The translations under genes and the position numbers were made by a program. A stretch of DNA of 64,000 nucleotides from Oscillospiraceae bacterium (GTDB lineage Bacteria; Bacillota; Clostridia; Oscillospirales; JAAYOS01). Of the stretch, positions 29,417 through 37,185 are shown one piece after another (positions within the stretch are counted from its first letter, which is position 1; each line of letters opens with the position of its first letter). The notes below the pieces were generated by a model, which was not told the origin of the DNA, did not search any database, and saw only the letters and a program-made list of their open reading frames with translations. Location of the stretch: positions 238,360-302,359 of the forward strand of contig JAISEG010000002.1 of NCBI GenBank assembly GCA_031264245.1, given 5' to 3'.

Positions 29417-29962
29417 ATGGGACAGCCGGTGCTGATAATGAAGCGTTTTCGTATACCGGACAAGGACAAAACCCGCAGTATTCTCCTTGTGATTTGCGGA
29501 CTTATTCTGTTTCTCGCCGCCGCCTCGGGTATAAGGGGAGCCTCCGCCGTATTCGCCCCTCCCGTCTCGCTCATCTTCTGCGCGCTTGCGATATGGCGCG
29601 AAGCCGACAGCGTAAGGATGTACGACGACATATACAACACGGGCGAAGAGTATCTTGCGGTTTTGGAATCGGTGAAAACTCCGCTCGTCATCTCGGGAAA
29701 GCTGAATATTCTGCTCAGAAGCGTTCCCCGGGTCAAGGCGTTCATCTCCGGCAGGCCCGTATCGCTGAAGGTCCTCGGCGCTTCCGGCGAGCCGCCCTGT
29801 GAAACAGGCGGGGAGCTTGTCGTCAAATATAAGCCGGAGTACCCCAATGTCGTAATATTGACCGGCAAAAACCCGCGCTCAATGTACATAAATTTTATCG
29901 CGGTTTGGCTCGGTGTTTTGGCGGTCCTTTCTCTGCTCATGCTGACGCTGATCATAGTGTAG
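29417..29962 (+). CDS. Membrane protein of unknown function, three predicted segments
   Basis: 181 aa. After a basic start (MKRFRIPDKDKTR) come two hydrophobic segments (SILLVICGLILFLAAA and FAPPVSLIFCALAIW), a soluble region of about 90 aa and a C-terminal segment (FIAVWLGVLAVLSLLMLTLI). I recognise no family. The start is taken at ATG 29417, with an A-rich AAAAAGG ten bases upstream; ATG 29369 in the same frame would be nearly leaderless given the promoter, and ATG 29438 is also possible. It is isolated between leftward genes. The minus-strand frame over the same bases has no membrane pattern or RBS. Confidence 0.7.
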   Translation: MGQPVLIMKRFRIPDKDKTRSILLVICGLILFLAAASGIRGASAVFAPPVSLIFCALAIWREADSVRMYDDIYNTGEEYLAVLESVKTPLVISGKLNILLRSVPRVKAFISGRPVSLKVLGASGEPPCETGGELVVKYKPEYPNVVILTGKNPRSMYINFIAVWLGVLAVLSLLMLTLIIV

Positions 29963-30008
29963 TGATTGCCGGCGCAAATTGCACTGCAATCATTACACCG
30001 GATTCAAT

Positions 30009-31082
30009 TTACTTCTTCGCTTCCTCAAAGTATTTTTTGTTCTGTATATATGCCTGGGACCGGGGGCGCAGCTGCCCGGCCTTTTCGTTGTAATAAATCG
30101 CTTTTTCGTCGTTTCCAAGTCTCGAATAACATACGCACAGCTGTATATACGGAATAAACCCGTAGCAGTCCTCGGATATAAACGCGCCGCTCTCAGGATT
30201 CTTCTCACAACAAAGCGCGGTCTTATACCAATATTCCGCAGCCTTCAGCTCATTTCTGTCAAGGAAAAATTTTGCTATATCGCACGCCGTTTCCGCCCGC
30301 GGCACGTCAAACTCAAAGCTTCGAAACAACGCCGGCAATACCTTGCCATGCTGTCCGCTCAAATCATAGCAGTAGGACAGAAGCCTGCACGCGTCAATAT
30401 TGTTTTCCACCCACCCTCTTCTCTGTGTCAGGAAATCGTCAAACAGCCTTATCGCCCCGTCATAGCGGGCGGCGTAGTACAGCTCGCGGGCGTAGTAATA
30501 CATGTCCCTTGGGGAAAAAGCTTTCCCCTCACGCTCCGCCCTCTCGTATATTCGGAGGTTTCTCGACGGGTCGCTTCTTGACAGCTTGCTGTGGGTGATT
30601 GCGGCGTCCCTGTATATCACCTGCCCAAACGGGGAGATGGCTTCGTGCACCACCCCGTTCCACACTGCGGCGCCGCAGTTTTTAAGTATCCTCTCCCGAA
30701 AGTATGAAAATGTCGGCTTGCCCTTTTCATCCGATCCGGTGTTGTACTTCATCATCACGGTTCCTATGTCCCCGTTCAGTTCCTTTTTCAGCTCGTTTAT
30801 CAGCAGAATATCCTCCTCGAGGATTATATCGTCCGCGTCAAGCCACATCAGGTATTCCCCCTCCGCCGCGGAAAAGGAGAAGTTTCTCGCCGCGGAAAAG
30901 TCGTCTGTCCATTCAAAGTCAAATACTTTATCGGTATAAAGCGCGGCTATCTCCTTTGTGCCGTCCGTACTGCCCGTATCCGTAATAATTATTTCATCCG
31001 CGATCCTCACCGCGCAGTCGAGAGCCCTTTTCAGCACCTCCTCCTCATTTTTCACTATCATGCACACGCTGAGTTTCTTCAT
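30009..31082 (-). CDS. Family 2 glycosyltransferase with TPR-like C-terminus
   Basis: 357 aa. The N-terminal GT-A domain starts LSVCMIVKNEEEVLKRAL, with DTGSTDGT (about 35-42) and MWLDADD as the DxD-type metal and nucleotide-sugar site (near 80). The C-terminal half (about 195-350) is helical with repeated YYARELYYAARYDGAI- and CVCYSRLGNDEKAIYYNEK-like units, typical of TPRs. The layout is that of SunS/TPR glycosyltransferases that modify proteins or peptides in the cytoplasm. GAGG lies eight bases before the ATG. The acceptor is unknown; glycosylation of a collagen-like surface protein is possible but not shown. Confidence 0.9.
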   Translation of the reverse strand: MKKLSVCMIVKNEEEVLKRALDCAVRIADEIIITDTGSTDGTKEIAALYTDKVFDFEWTDDFSAARNFSFSAAEGEYLMWLDADDIILEEDILLINELKKELNGDIGTVMMKYNTGSDEKGKPTFSYFRERILKNCGAAVWNGVVHEAISPFGQVIYRDAAITHSKLSRSDPSRNLRIYERAEREGKAFSPRDMYYYARELYYAARYDGAIRLFDDFLTQRRGWVENNIDACRLLSYCYDLSGQHGKVLPALFRSFEFDVPRAETACDIAKFFLDRNELKAAEYWYKTALCCEKNPESGAFISEDCYGFIPYIQLCVCYSRLGNDEKAIYYNEKAGQLRPRSQAYIQNKKYFEEAKK

Positions 31083-31182
31083 AGCTCATACCTCATTCAA
31101 CAGAATATTGCTTTCATCCCAGTATCACCCGGAAGCAACATATATTCCATTGTATGAGCGCGCGGCAAATAATTTCCTGAGC

Positions 31183-31242
31183 TATTGCTCCGCCGACTAA
31201 ACCTTGCGCAAAGATTGGCGAGGTTTAATTGGTGGAGCAATA
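31183..31242. repeat. Imperfect 25-bp hairpin between rsmI and the glycosyltransferase gene
   Basis: TATTGCTCC and ACTAAACCT on the left pair with AGGTTTAAT and GGAGCAATA on the right, with about four mismatches and a ten-base loop. No T-run is seen on either side. It may be an rsmI mRNA end or processing signal. Confidence 0.7.
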
Positions 31243-31259
31243 AAGCAAACCCGCTATAA

Positions 31260-32132
31260 TTATCCGTCGTCCCGGTTGATCAAGCTCCTGAGCCGCAGCG
31301 AAGCGCTGTACAGCTCTTTTTTCGAAATGCTTCCCCTGTGCTCGGCGGCAAGCAGGTCCACCGCCTCCTTCAGCGTAATATCCTCTCTCAGCATTCTGTC
31401 CGCTATCAGCGCTCCCAGCCCCGCTTTTTCGGTCACAGCCTCTTTTTTCGCCGCCGTCCTTTCAAGCACGAGGGTATATTCACCCTTTTCAAAGCTGTCA
31501 TTCCCGTCAAGCAGGGCGATAACCTCACCGGGCGTACCCCTGTATATCCTTTCGAATATCTTGGTAAGGTCGTTGCACAGGCACACCTCCCCCTCCGGGA
31601 AGGCGACCGCGATATATTCCATCGTCTTTTTTATCCGGTGCGGGGACTCATACCATACCGCCACAGGCACGCCGCTCTCACTCACCGCCCCCAGCGCCTT
31701 CGCCGCATCCCCGGCGGTTCGCGGAAAGAAGCCGTAGAACGTGAAGGACGGCGCGGAAAACCCCGAAACCGACAGCGCCGTCACAGCGGCGCACGCGCCG
31801 CATACTCCAATAACCTCGACGCCGTTTTTCGCGGCGTTTTTTACAAGTATGCTTCCCGGGTCGGATATGCACGGCGTACCGGCGTCCGATATCACCGCCA
31901 CATTCTTCCCTGACGCCAGCTCGCCTATCAGATAATCCACCTGCCTTTGTTCGTTAAACTTGTGGTTTGCCACAAGCTTTGTCCTGACCCCCAGCTTTCC
32001 CAGCAGCTTTAATGACGTCCTGGTGTCCTCTGCGGCTATTATGTCCGCCATTCTCAACACCTCGGCGGCGCGCTCGGTGATATCTCCCATATTTCCTATC
32101 GGCGTCCCCACCACGTAAAGCTTTCCGGACAT
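31260..32132 (-). CDS. rsmI: 16S rRNA (cytidine1402-2'-O)-methyltransferase
   Basis: 290 aa tetrapyrrole-methylase-fold enzyme. It starts GKLYVVGTPIGNMGDI, with AAEDTRTS and ISDAGTPCISDPG (SAM-binding) and YESPHR, all typical of RsmI. It 2'-O-methylates C1402 in the decoding centre. The start at 32132 has GGAGGG five bases upstream; the longer frame from 32198 is not supported. An extended -10 promoter lies upstream. Confidence 0.95.
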   Translation of the reverse strand: MSGKLYVVGTPIGNMGDITERAAEVLRMADIIAAEDTRTSLKLLGKLGVRTKLVANHKFNEQRQVDYLIGELASGKNVAVISDAGTPCISDPGSILVKNAAKNGVEVIGVCGACAAVTALSVSGFSAPSFTFYGFFPRTAGDAAKALGAVSESGVPVAVWYESPHRIKKTMEYIAVAFPEGEVCLCNDLTKIFERIYRGTPGEVIALLDGNDSFEKGEYTLVLERTAAKKEAVTEKAGLGALIADRMLREDITLKEAVDLLAAEHRGSISKKELYSASLRLRSLINRDDG

Positions 32133-32186
32133 CCTCACCCTCCATACCGTCCCCGGACAGTCGGGGATAATGATTGCATTTCGGTC

Positions 32187-32195
32187 ATTATAGCA
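32187..32195 (-). promoter_or_regulatory. Extended -10 promoter of rsmI
   Basis: On the minus strand TGCTATAAT, with TATAAT at 32187-32192. No convincing -35. Confidence 0.5.
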
Positions 32196-32366
32196 CATAA
32201 GTATAAATATTTCTATTAAATTTTTATGCGGATTATTCTCGCCTATTTACAATAAAACAGAGTAAATTTAAAACAATATTAGGCAATTGCTTTTTATTCG
32301 CCGCAGGCCAAGTAACTTGTAACTATATTTTTGAATAATATATTTTGCATAGCAATTGGAATATTA

Positions 32367-32375
32367 CATATAGTA
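32367..32375 (+). promoter_or_regulatory. Sporulation-type -10 (CATATAGTA) before the collagen gene
   Basis: CATATAGTA matches the sigma-K/sigma-E -10 form CATAnnnTA and sits 30 nt before AGGAGG. The expected -35 AC is not clear, so mother-cell expression is only suggested. Confidence 0.3.
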
Positions 32376-32417
32376 TTTTCCACGTGAGTTATGACATCTT
32401 CCATAGGAGGTATAGTT

Positions 32418-32819
32418 TTGCCTTACTTTAATAACAGCTATAAAAGTCAACCGCGTCATATCCCATGCAGCCAAAATTATAGCAAAAACATAGAAAACGA
32501 CTATCGCAACCCTCCATACCAATCACTGCCGTCCTCCATTCCATATACGGCGCCGCCGTCATTTTCGCCCCACTCTCCGGAAGCCTTCCAGCAAACCCCT
32601 GAGACCTTCCGGCAAGTCCCATCGGAGTTCCAAGCCTTCCCCTGCAACTGCCCCCCGTCTCCGTGCCCTCCTGCTCCGTGTCCCCCATTCCCATGCCCCT
32701 GCAATTGCCCCGCAGAGCCGTGCCCATGTCCTCCGTGTCCTCCGTTCATTGACGTATGCTGCGCCACCGGAGCCACAGGACCCACCGGTGATGACGTTAT
32801 AATAGGATTATACCTATAA
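32418..32819 (+). CDS. N-terminal part of a collagen-like (BclA-type) surface protein, interrupted by the element
   Basis: 133 aa from a TTG with perfect AGGAGG seven bases upstream (32405-32410). Residues 1-70 are Pro/Ser/Tyr-rich; about 75-115 are a Cys-Pro-rich block (CPPSPCPPAPCPPFPCPCNC). A Gly-X-Y collagen stretch then begins (GATGATGPTG) but stops after three triplets. The last residues (DDVIIGLYL) and stop are not collagen-like and come from the inserted DNA. The matching collagen repeats and C-terminal head resume at 58475. Joining through the shared GG at 32787-32788 and 58475-58476 gives one 454-aa protein in frame and in Gly-X-Y phase. Such proteins form filaments on the exosporium or spore surface in Bacilli and Clostridia. 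Only this fragment is encoded while the element is in place. Confidence 0.85.
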   Translation: MPYFNNSYKSQPRHIPCSQNYSKNIENDYRNPPYQSLPSSIPYTAPPSFSPHSPEAFQQTPETFRQVPSEFQAFPCNCPPSPCPPAPCPPFPCPCNCPAEPCPCPPCPPFIDVCCATGATGPTGDDVIIGLYL

Positions 32820-32830
32820 AGCCTTACAAC
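32760..32830 (+). other. Putative attL, GG core at 32787-32788
   Basis: Host collagen codons run to ACC-GG; the next bases TGATGACGTTAT begin the element. These are imperfectly inverted (8 of 12) relative to TTGACATCAGCA, the last element bases before the GG at 58475-58476. The exact crossover is inferred. Confidence 0.55.
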
Positions 32831-32858
32831 AGAGGGCTTTGATGGTTTAGTTCAGATA

Positions 32859-32954
32859 ATGTTCAACGGTTTTTTTCATAAGTGGAACTGTCCGCATTTT
32901 GTTGCCCTTGCCGGTCAAATAAATATGCGGCGCTTTCGACAGCTTCTAAAATGA
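32859..32954 (+). other. Very small ORF at the left end of the element
   Basis: A 31-codon frame from ATG 32859 (MFNGFFHKWNCPHFVALAGQ, then a basic tail) has protein-like composition but no RBS. I do not recognise it. The rest of 32820-33186 holds a short hairpin right after the stop of the collagen fragment, the long hairpin listed next, and no supported gene. Confidence 0.15.
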
Positions 32955-33020
32955 GTGAGGAGCTGCCGCGTGGTACACACTCGCGCTCCGCCCGATGTGT
33001 CACTGCCCCATGCCCCGTGA

Positions 33021-33076
33021 TCGGCGACGACCTCCACCTCGCGCGGCAAACCGCGCGAGGTGGAGGTCGTCGCCGA
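33021..33076. repeat. Perfect 26-bp hairpin with 4-base loop
   Basis: 33021-33046 is the exact reverse complement of 33051-33076, with loop CAAA; very GC-rich, no T-run. It lies about 110 bp beyond the 3' end of the leftward cargo operon and about 230 bp inside the element's left end. Confidence 0.85.
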
Positions 33077-33186
33077 CTGCGCGGTCTTGCCCCTAAAAAG
33101 TTTCATGCCGTAATGGTATATTTATTTTAAAGGCTCGCAGTGCCGTGGCTCGCAGTGCCATATCGACGTATTATAACGCCGTGCGG

Positions 33187-35352
33187 TTACAATGCCATAT
33201 TGGGGGACTGTGTATCCATAATGCCGTGCCGCAATATCAGGTCGGACGGTTCAAACCTTACCTTACCGAATGCTTCGGCAAACTCCCGGTCGCGCTCGAC
33301 GTCCTTAATATATAATCCATATCCGAAATAATGCTGGGTCCGTGTCATTTTGTAGTTCATATAATGACGGCTCCAGTATTCCGCAAGAAGCTTCCAGCAG
33401 GGAACCTCCTTGTTCATACACTCCACCGCGTTTGTTCGGTGTGTTTCATCTCCGGTCAATTCAAGCCGCGCAAGCTCCAAAGCGCCGGTGAAACGGTGAC
33501 GGTAAAATTCGCAAAGCTGCCGCCAACAATGCAAATCCCATATCAGACACTCACCTTCGCCATGCACATGGGGTAAGTCAAGAGAGCGCAAGTATTCATC
33601 CAGCTTTACTTCTATATCACTCAATGCGGAAATGATGTTGAGCGGCGTTTCACCTGTTACAGCTTCTCCGGCAGCCTCAGCTTTAGCGAAATCACGGATT
33701 GAGACGGTACCGCTCAATGGCATGGAGGGATTATAGAGCGTGTCAATTACATTTTTAAAACCATATTTGGAAAGCAGGCACTCCGGATGCCACCTGAAAT
33801 CAACATCCAGCCAGTGCAGCCTGTTGACATAAGGAATGAGACGGGAAGCTTCCTTCAACGCGTTGTATAATACCTGTCCGTTTTCACCATAGCGGCGAAT
33901 GAATTTCCTCACCCAAAGCTCCTCGGGTATGTCAGCTTCATACCCAAAGCGTCCCAGCAGCTCAAACTCCTGCCAATGCCTTTCAAAATCATACTTCCAG
34001 GTCTTGTGCCCATGTGGGACATGCTGGAAATCGTCGCCGTAGAGGTACCCGTCGCAGCCCCAGTAATAGCCCTTGCAATAGCTTTTTTCAGCGATAGTCT
34101 CCATATATTTTTTTATAAAGTCGCAATCACCCCAACGGAAGGTGTTGAAATCATCATTACGAATAGTAAACAGCACATTTAATTTTTCCGGATGTTTTAT
34201 ATTGTCCCACGCATGGCTGAATTCCTCAAAACGCGGTCTGGTAGAGGAATACATGTGGGCAACTGAGTATTTCCAGGATATATAGTTATCGTCTCCGGGG
34301 CATCGGGTCAGGAAATCCTCGGCAAGCGCTCCGGAACCCATGTTAGTGCGCATAATAAATGAGATTGGCCGCCCCGTTTCCTTCAGTGCCGCAACGTAAG
34401 CCTCCTCCACCCATTGCTGGCGGACCTGCGCGTTTCCCACCATCTCCTCGGCACAGTTGGTGCCAATGCCGGCAAGGTCAGGATATTCCAGAATCAGCGT
34501 CTTTATGCATTCTTTGATGTAATCCTGCACAACAGGTAACGTTTGGCGGACGTTATCAAACTTTGCGCCGTATCCTCCCGACCGCAGTGCGTCATTTCTT
34601 CCGTAGTATCCGTTGTTGTCGTATTGGGTGTGGTTGCCGATAATCTCGGGCAGCCCCAATCCCTTGGCGGCAAAACCCGGCAGACGGATATTCCATGTGA
34701 TGATGTAGATTTTGACATTGCGAATTTTGGCATACCCGAAAATAAAGCTCCAAAACTCCTTGTACCATTCCATCTCCTGATCGTCAAACGGGCAGGTATC
34801 AGGATATTTCCCGAGACGGAACATTAAATGATAGGGATGCTCACTCCAGAGAGAAAGCATATTATAACGGTTTTTTGCCATCATGTCGATATAATCACGC
34901 CAGAAATCGCGGGAAAAAAATGTACCTATGTTTTTCTCAAACGGATCACCGTTTTCCAGCGGCTCAAAAGGTATGTTGAACTTGAGACCTCTTTTTTCCA
35001 AAACCGGTTCCACCGACTTATCTGTGATGGCGTCATACCCGAAGTAATCAATGGTCTCAGCGAGGTCCAAAAGCCCGTACATTGCCCCGGCTTCTCCGGA
35101 ACACCGCAATGTGACGCTATTACCGTTTCTTTGGATGTCATAGCACTCCTGATTCATTTTCGGATTAAATAGAATAGCGTATTCGTCAAATGTAACACGT
35201 ATGCATTGCCGCGGCGGTATGGGCGGACAGTTTGCAATATTGTCGGTAATAACATTTATTCCTTGCCGTCCGCAGGCGCTTATCAGCTCACGCACACCGA
35301 ACGAGAGCATTTCCGAGCCTGTGCTATAGTACAGAACGATTGATTTTTCCAT
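33187..35352 (-). CDS. Glycoside hydrolase-like protein with zincin-like N-terminal domain
   Basis: 721 aa, no signal peptide, so probably cytoplasmic. The first 110 residues look like the zincin-like fold domain found in GH20, GH67 and GH84 enzymes (GEAGAMYGLLDLAETI). VLEKRGLKFNIPF follows, then a barrel-like region with MMAKNRYNMLSLWSEHPY and GIGTNCAEEMVG, where acidic residues suit a catalytic pair. I cannot assign a CAZy family; a GH67/GH115-like glucuronidase or a hexosaminidase-related enzyme are the options. It is the last gene of the leftward cargo operon. The start at ATG 35352 is chosen for the AAGGGA upstream; ATG 35376 is an alternative. Confidence 0.75.
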   Translation of the reverse strand: MEKSIVLYYSTGSEMLSFGVRELISACGRQGINVITDNIANCPPIPPRQCIRVTFDEYAILFNPKMNQECYDIQRNGNSVTLRCSGEAGAMYGLLDLAETIDYFGYDAITDKSVEPVLEKRGLKFNIPFEPLENGDPFEKNIGTFFSRDFWRDYIDMMAKNRYNMLSLWSEHPYHLMFRLGKYPDTCPFDDQEMEWYKEFWSFIFGYAKIRNVKIYIITWNIRLPGFAAKGLGLPEIIGNHTQYDNNGYYGRNDALRSGGYGAKFDNVRQTLPVVQDYIKECIKTLILEYPDLAGIGTNCAEEMVGNAQVRQQWVEEAYVAALKETGRPISFIMRTNMGSGALAEDFLTRCPGDDNYISWKYSVAHMYSSTRPRFEEFSHAWDNIKHPEKLNVLFTIRNDDFNTFRWGDCDFIKKYMETIAEKSYCKGYYWGCDGYLYGDDFQHVPHGHKTWKYDFERHWQEFELLGRFGYEADIPEELWVRKFIRRYGENGQVLYNALKEASRLIPYVNRLHWLDVDFRWHPECLLSKYGFKNVIDTLYNPSMPLSGTVSIRDFAKAEAAGEAVTGETPLNIISALSDIEVKLDEYLRSLDLPHVHGEGECLIWDLHCWRQLCEFYRHRFTGALELARLELTGDETHRTNAVECMNKEVPCWKLLAEYWSRHYMNYKMTRTQHYFGYGLYIKDVERDREFAEAFGKVRFEPSDLILRHGIMDTQSPNMAL

Positions 35353-35382
35353 AGTTACCACATTCCCTTCAGTCATTAAGCG

Positions 35383-35412
35383 CTGACCGGCACGCTGCCG
35401 CGTGCCGGTCAG
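35383..35412. repeat. 12-bp perfect hairpin between cargo genes
   Basis: CTGACCGGCACG, loop CTGCCG, CGTGCCGGTCAG, between the solute-binding protein gene and the glycosidase gene. It lacks a T-run, so it may stabilise the upstream mRNA end or lower downstream expression. Confidence 0.75.
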
Positions 35413-35466
35413 TGTTATGGTTGTACCGTTCTAATTCTTGGGAAAGATGTGTCTTATTAACACATA

Positions 35467-37101
35467 TTATCCGCGGCTGTTGTAACGATCAAGCGCTGCC
35501 TGCTGGATGCTGATAACGTCTTCTATCCCCATCTTGTAGAGCTCTTGGACGTAACTGTTAAAATCCGACAGCGGTTTCGCGCCAACAATAAATGAAGTGA
35601 TAGCCTCTTCGTTATATGTGGTGATATCGCCTATAAGCCGTGAATATTCCGTTCCCTCGTCGGCCGTCATGCTGACAGTAGGCATATTATACTCATTGCT
35701 GTCCTTCTCCCATACGTCATAAGCCCTCAGTGTGTTTTGATTATCCGTTATAAAAAAGCGGGAAAAAACGTATAGTCCGAGTCCGCCGTCCCAAGCATAC
35801 ATTCCCGCGACGTCACGGGCAACATAGCCGTTGGGATCATTAATAATAAAGTCCTTAAACGTCGGCGTACCATTCACCATGTCGTAGCTGACGCCTTCCT
35901 TGCCGAAATTCAAAAGGAGTGAACCCTCCGCTCCGTACAGATAGTCGGCAAGCTTTGCCACCAAGACAGGATCCTTGCACTTGGAGGTGACGCAGTTAGC
36001 CGAACTGTTCACGGGGGACTCGAAGCGGAATTTTATCTTGTCGCCATTATTCAGGACCGGAGCGTTCACAGGCTCAATCCATATATTCTCCAATTCGCTT
36101 TGCTTTAAAGTGTATCGGGCGTCAGCGGTGTAACCCTTGGAGGTAATGAACGCGCCGGCTTCTCCCCGGTTGACCATCGGGCTTGCTTCATTGTTAGATC
36201 CGATTTGTCCGGGGTTATTGAGCGTGTAGAAATTGTTGTAAATCAGACCCTCGTCATACCAACGGTTCATCAGCGTCAGATACTCCAGGAATTCGTTCTG
36301 GACATAGCCGTATTTTACAACACCGTTTACTTGATAGAATTCTTTTCCAATGTCCCACGCCGAAAGGAATTCGCTGTCGATCATGATGCCTGTGCTGCTC
36401 AACAGAAGCGGCGCGGGGACGTCGTTGTCACGGAAAGCTACGAGGCAATTTTCCCAGTCGGACATCGTAACCGGCAGACTCATCCCATAGGAATCCAGCA
36501 GGTCTTTCCGGACGGCAAGCCCCTGGTAAGGCGGTTCGCTCGGGCTCGATACCGTCCACAGCGCCCACATGTTTCCTACGTCGCTGATCGTCGCCTTCGC
36601 TATTTTGTCATCGTTGTCGCGCAGCGCCTGGTAGTTGGGCATATATTCTGCCACAAGATCGTTCAAGCGAATAAAGTCTCCATTGTCAACGGCTTTATCC
36701 CCTCCGCCGGGATACATAGATTCGGAGTAAATGCGTACAATGTCTGTGAAGTCACCGGAAGCCACCATGAGGCTGAAGCCTGAGCCCGCATCCGCGGGAG
36801 AGGGCTCGACAAAAACAAGCCGGACGCCGGTGAGCTCCTCAAGATAACCGATGAAGTTTGAATCGTTGAAAGACGCCATCATAGCGTTAACACGACCATA
36901 CTGCCAAACCGATACTTCCGTAACTACATCTGTAAGCGGCAAGCCGGATGTTTCTTCTTCACCGTCTTCTTGCGATGGGGCGGGTGTACTGCCCTGTGTG
37001 GGGGTTGGGGCTGCTGACGGTGTGCCTGTGTCATTGCCGCATCCGCTAAAAAGCCCAACTGCGAGTAACAGAATAAGTAAAAGCGAGATTGTGCGTTTCA
37101 T
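35467..37101 (-). CDS. Extracellular solute-binding lipoprotein, copy 1 (LplA/LipO-type)
   Basis: 544 aa. Signal MKRTISLLLILLLAVGLFSGC with the lipobox Cys at 21, a Pro/Thr/Ser-rich linker to about residue 50, then a two-lobe sugar-binding fold of the family-1 extracellular type (length and motifs such as VASGDFTDIVRI and SNEYNMPTVSMT). It delivers oligosaccharides to an ABC importer. AGGAGGT lies six bases before the ATG. No permease gene accompanies it. The protein at 47075 has exactly the same length and related ends (FVQ/YVQELYKMGIEDV versus FVNQLKSMDIDRC), so the two are paralogues. Confidence 0.9.
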   Translation of the reverse strand: MKRTISLLLILLLAVGLFSGCGNDTGTPSAAPTPTQGSTPAPSQEDGEEETSGLPLTDVVTEVSVWQYGRVNAMMASFNDSNFIGYLEELTGVRLVFVEPSPADAGSGFSLMVASGDFTDIVRIYSESMYPGGGDKAVDNGDFIRLNDLVAEYMPNYQALRDNDDKIAKATISDVGNMWALWTVSSPSEPPYQGLAVRKDLLDSYGMSLPVTMSDWENCLVAFRDNDVPAPLLLSSTGIMIDSEFLSAWDIGKEFYQVNGVVKYGYVQNEFLEYLTLMNRWYDEGLIYNNFYTLNNPGQIGSNNEASPMVNRGEAGAFITSKGYTADARYTLKQSELENIWIEPVNAPVLNNGDKIKFRFESPVNSSANCVTSKCKDPVLVAKLADYLYGAEGSLLLNFGKEGVSYDMVNGTPTFKDFIINDPNGYVARDVAGMYAWDGGLGLYVFSRFFITDNQNTLRAYDVWEKDSNEYNMPTVSMTADEGTEYSRLIGDITTYNEEAITSFIVGAKPLSDFNSYVQELYKMGIEDVISIQQAALDRYNSRG

Positions 37102-37185
37102 TAGTGACCTCCTAAAAATTTTAATTTATATAAGCTGTTTTGATATATTCCGATTGATTAACTGGGCGGCATATATCTAAACAAA

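Noticed and set aside
29350..29955. 201-codon minus-strand ORF
   Set aside because: Ser/Thr/Arg-rich without domain or RBS; the opposite frame has a consensus promoter and three membrane segments.
32428..32785. Minus-strand ORFs opposite the collagen N-terminus
   Set aside because: Gly/His-rich shadows of the Pro/Cys codons; the plus strand has the RBS and complementary continuation.
32915..33106. 63-codon minus-strand ORF at the left end of the element
   Set aside because: It runs through the 26-bp hairpin, has no RBS and no recognisable features.
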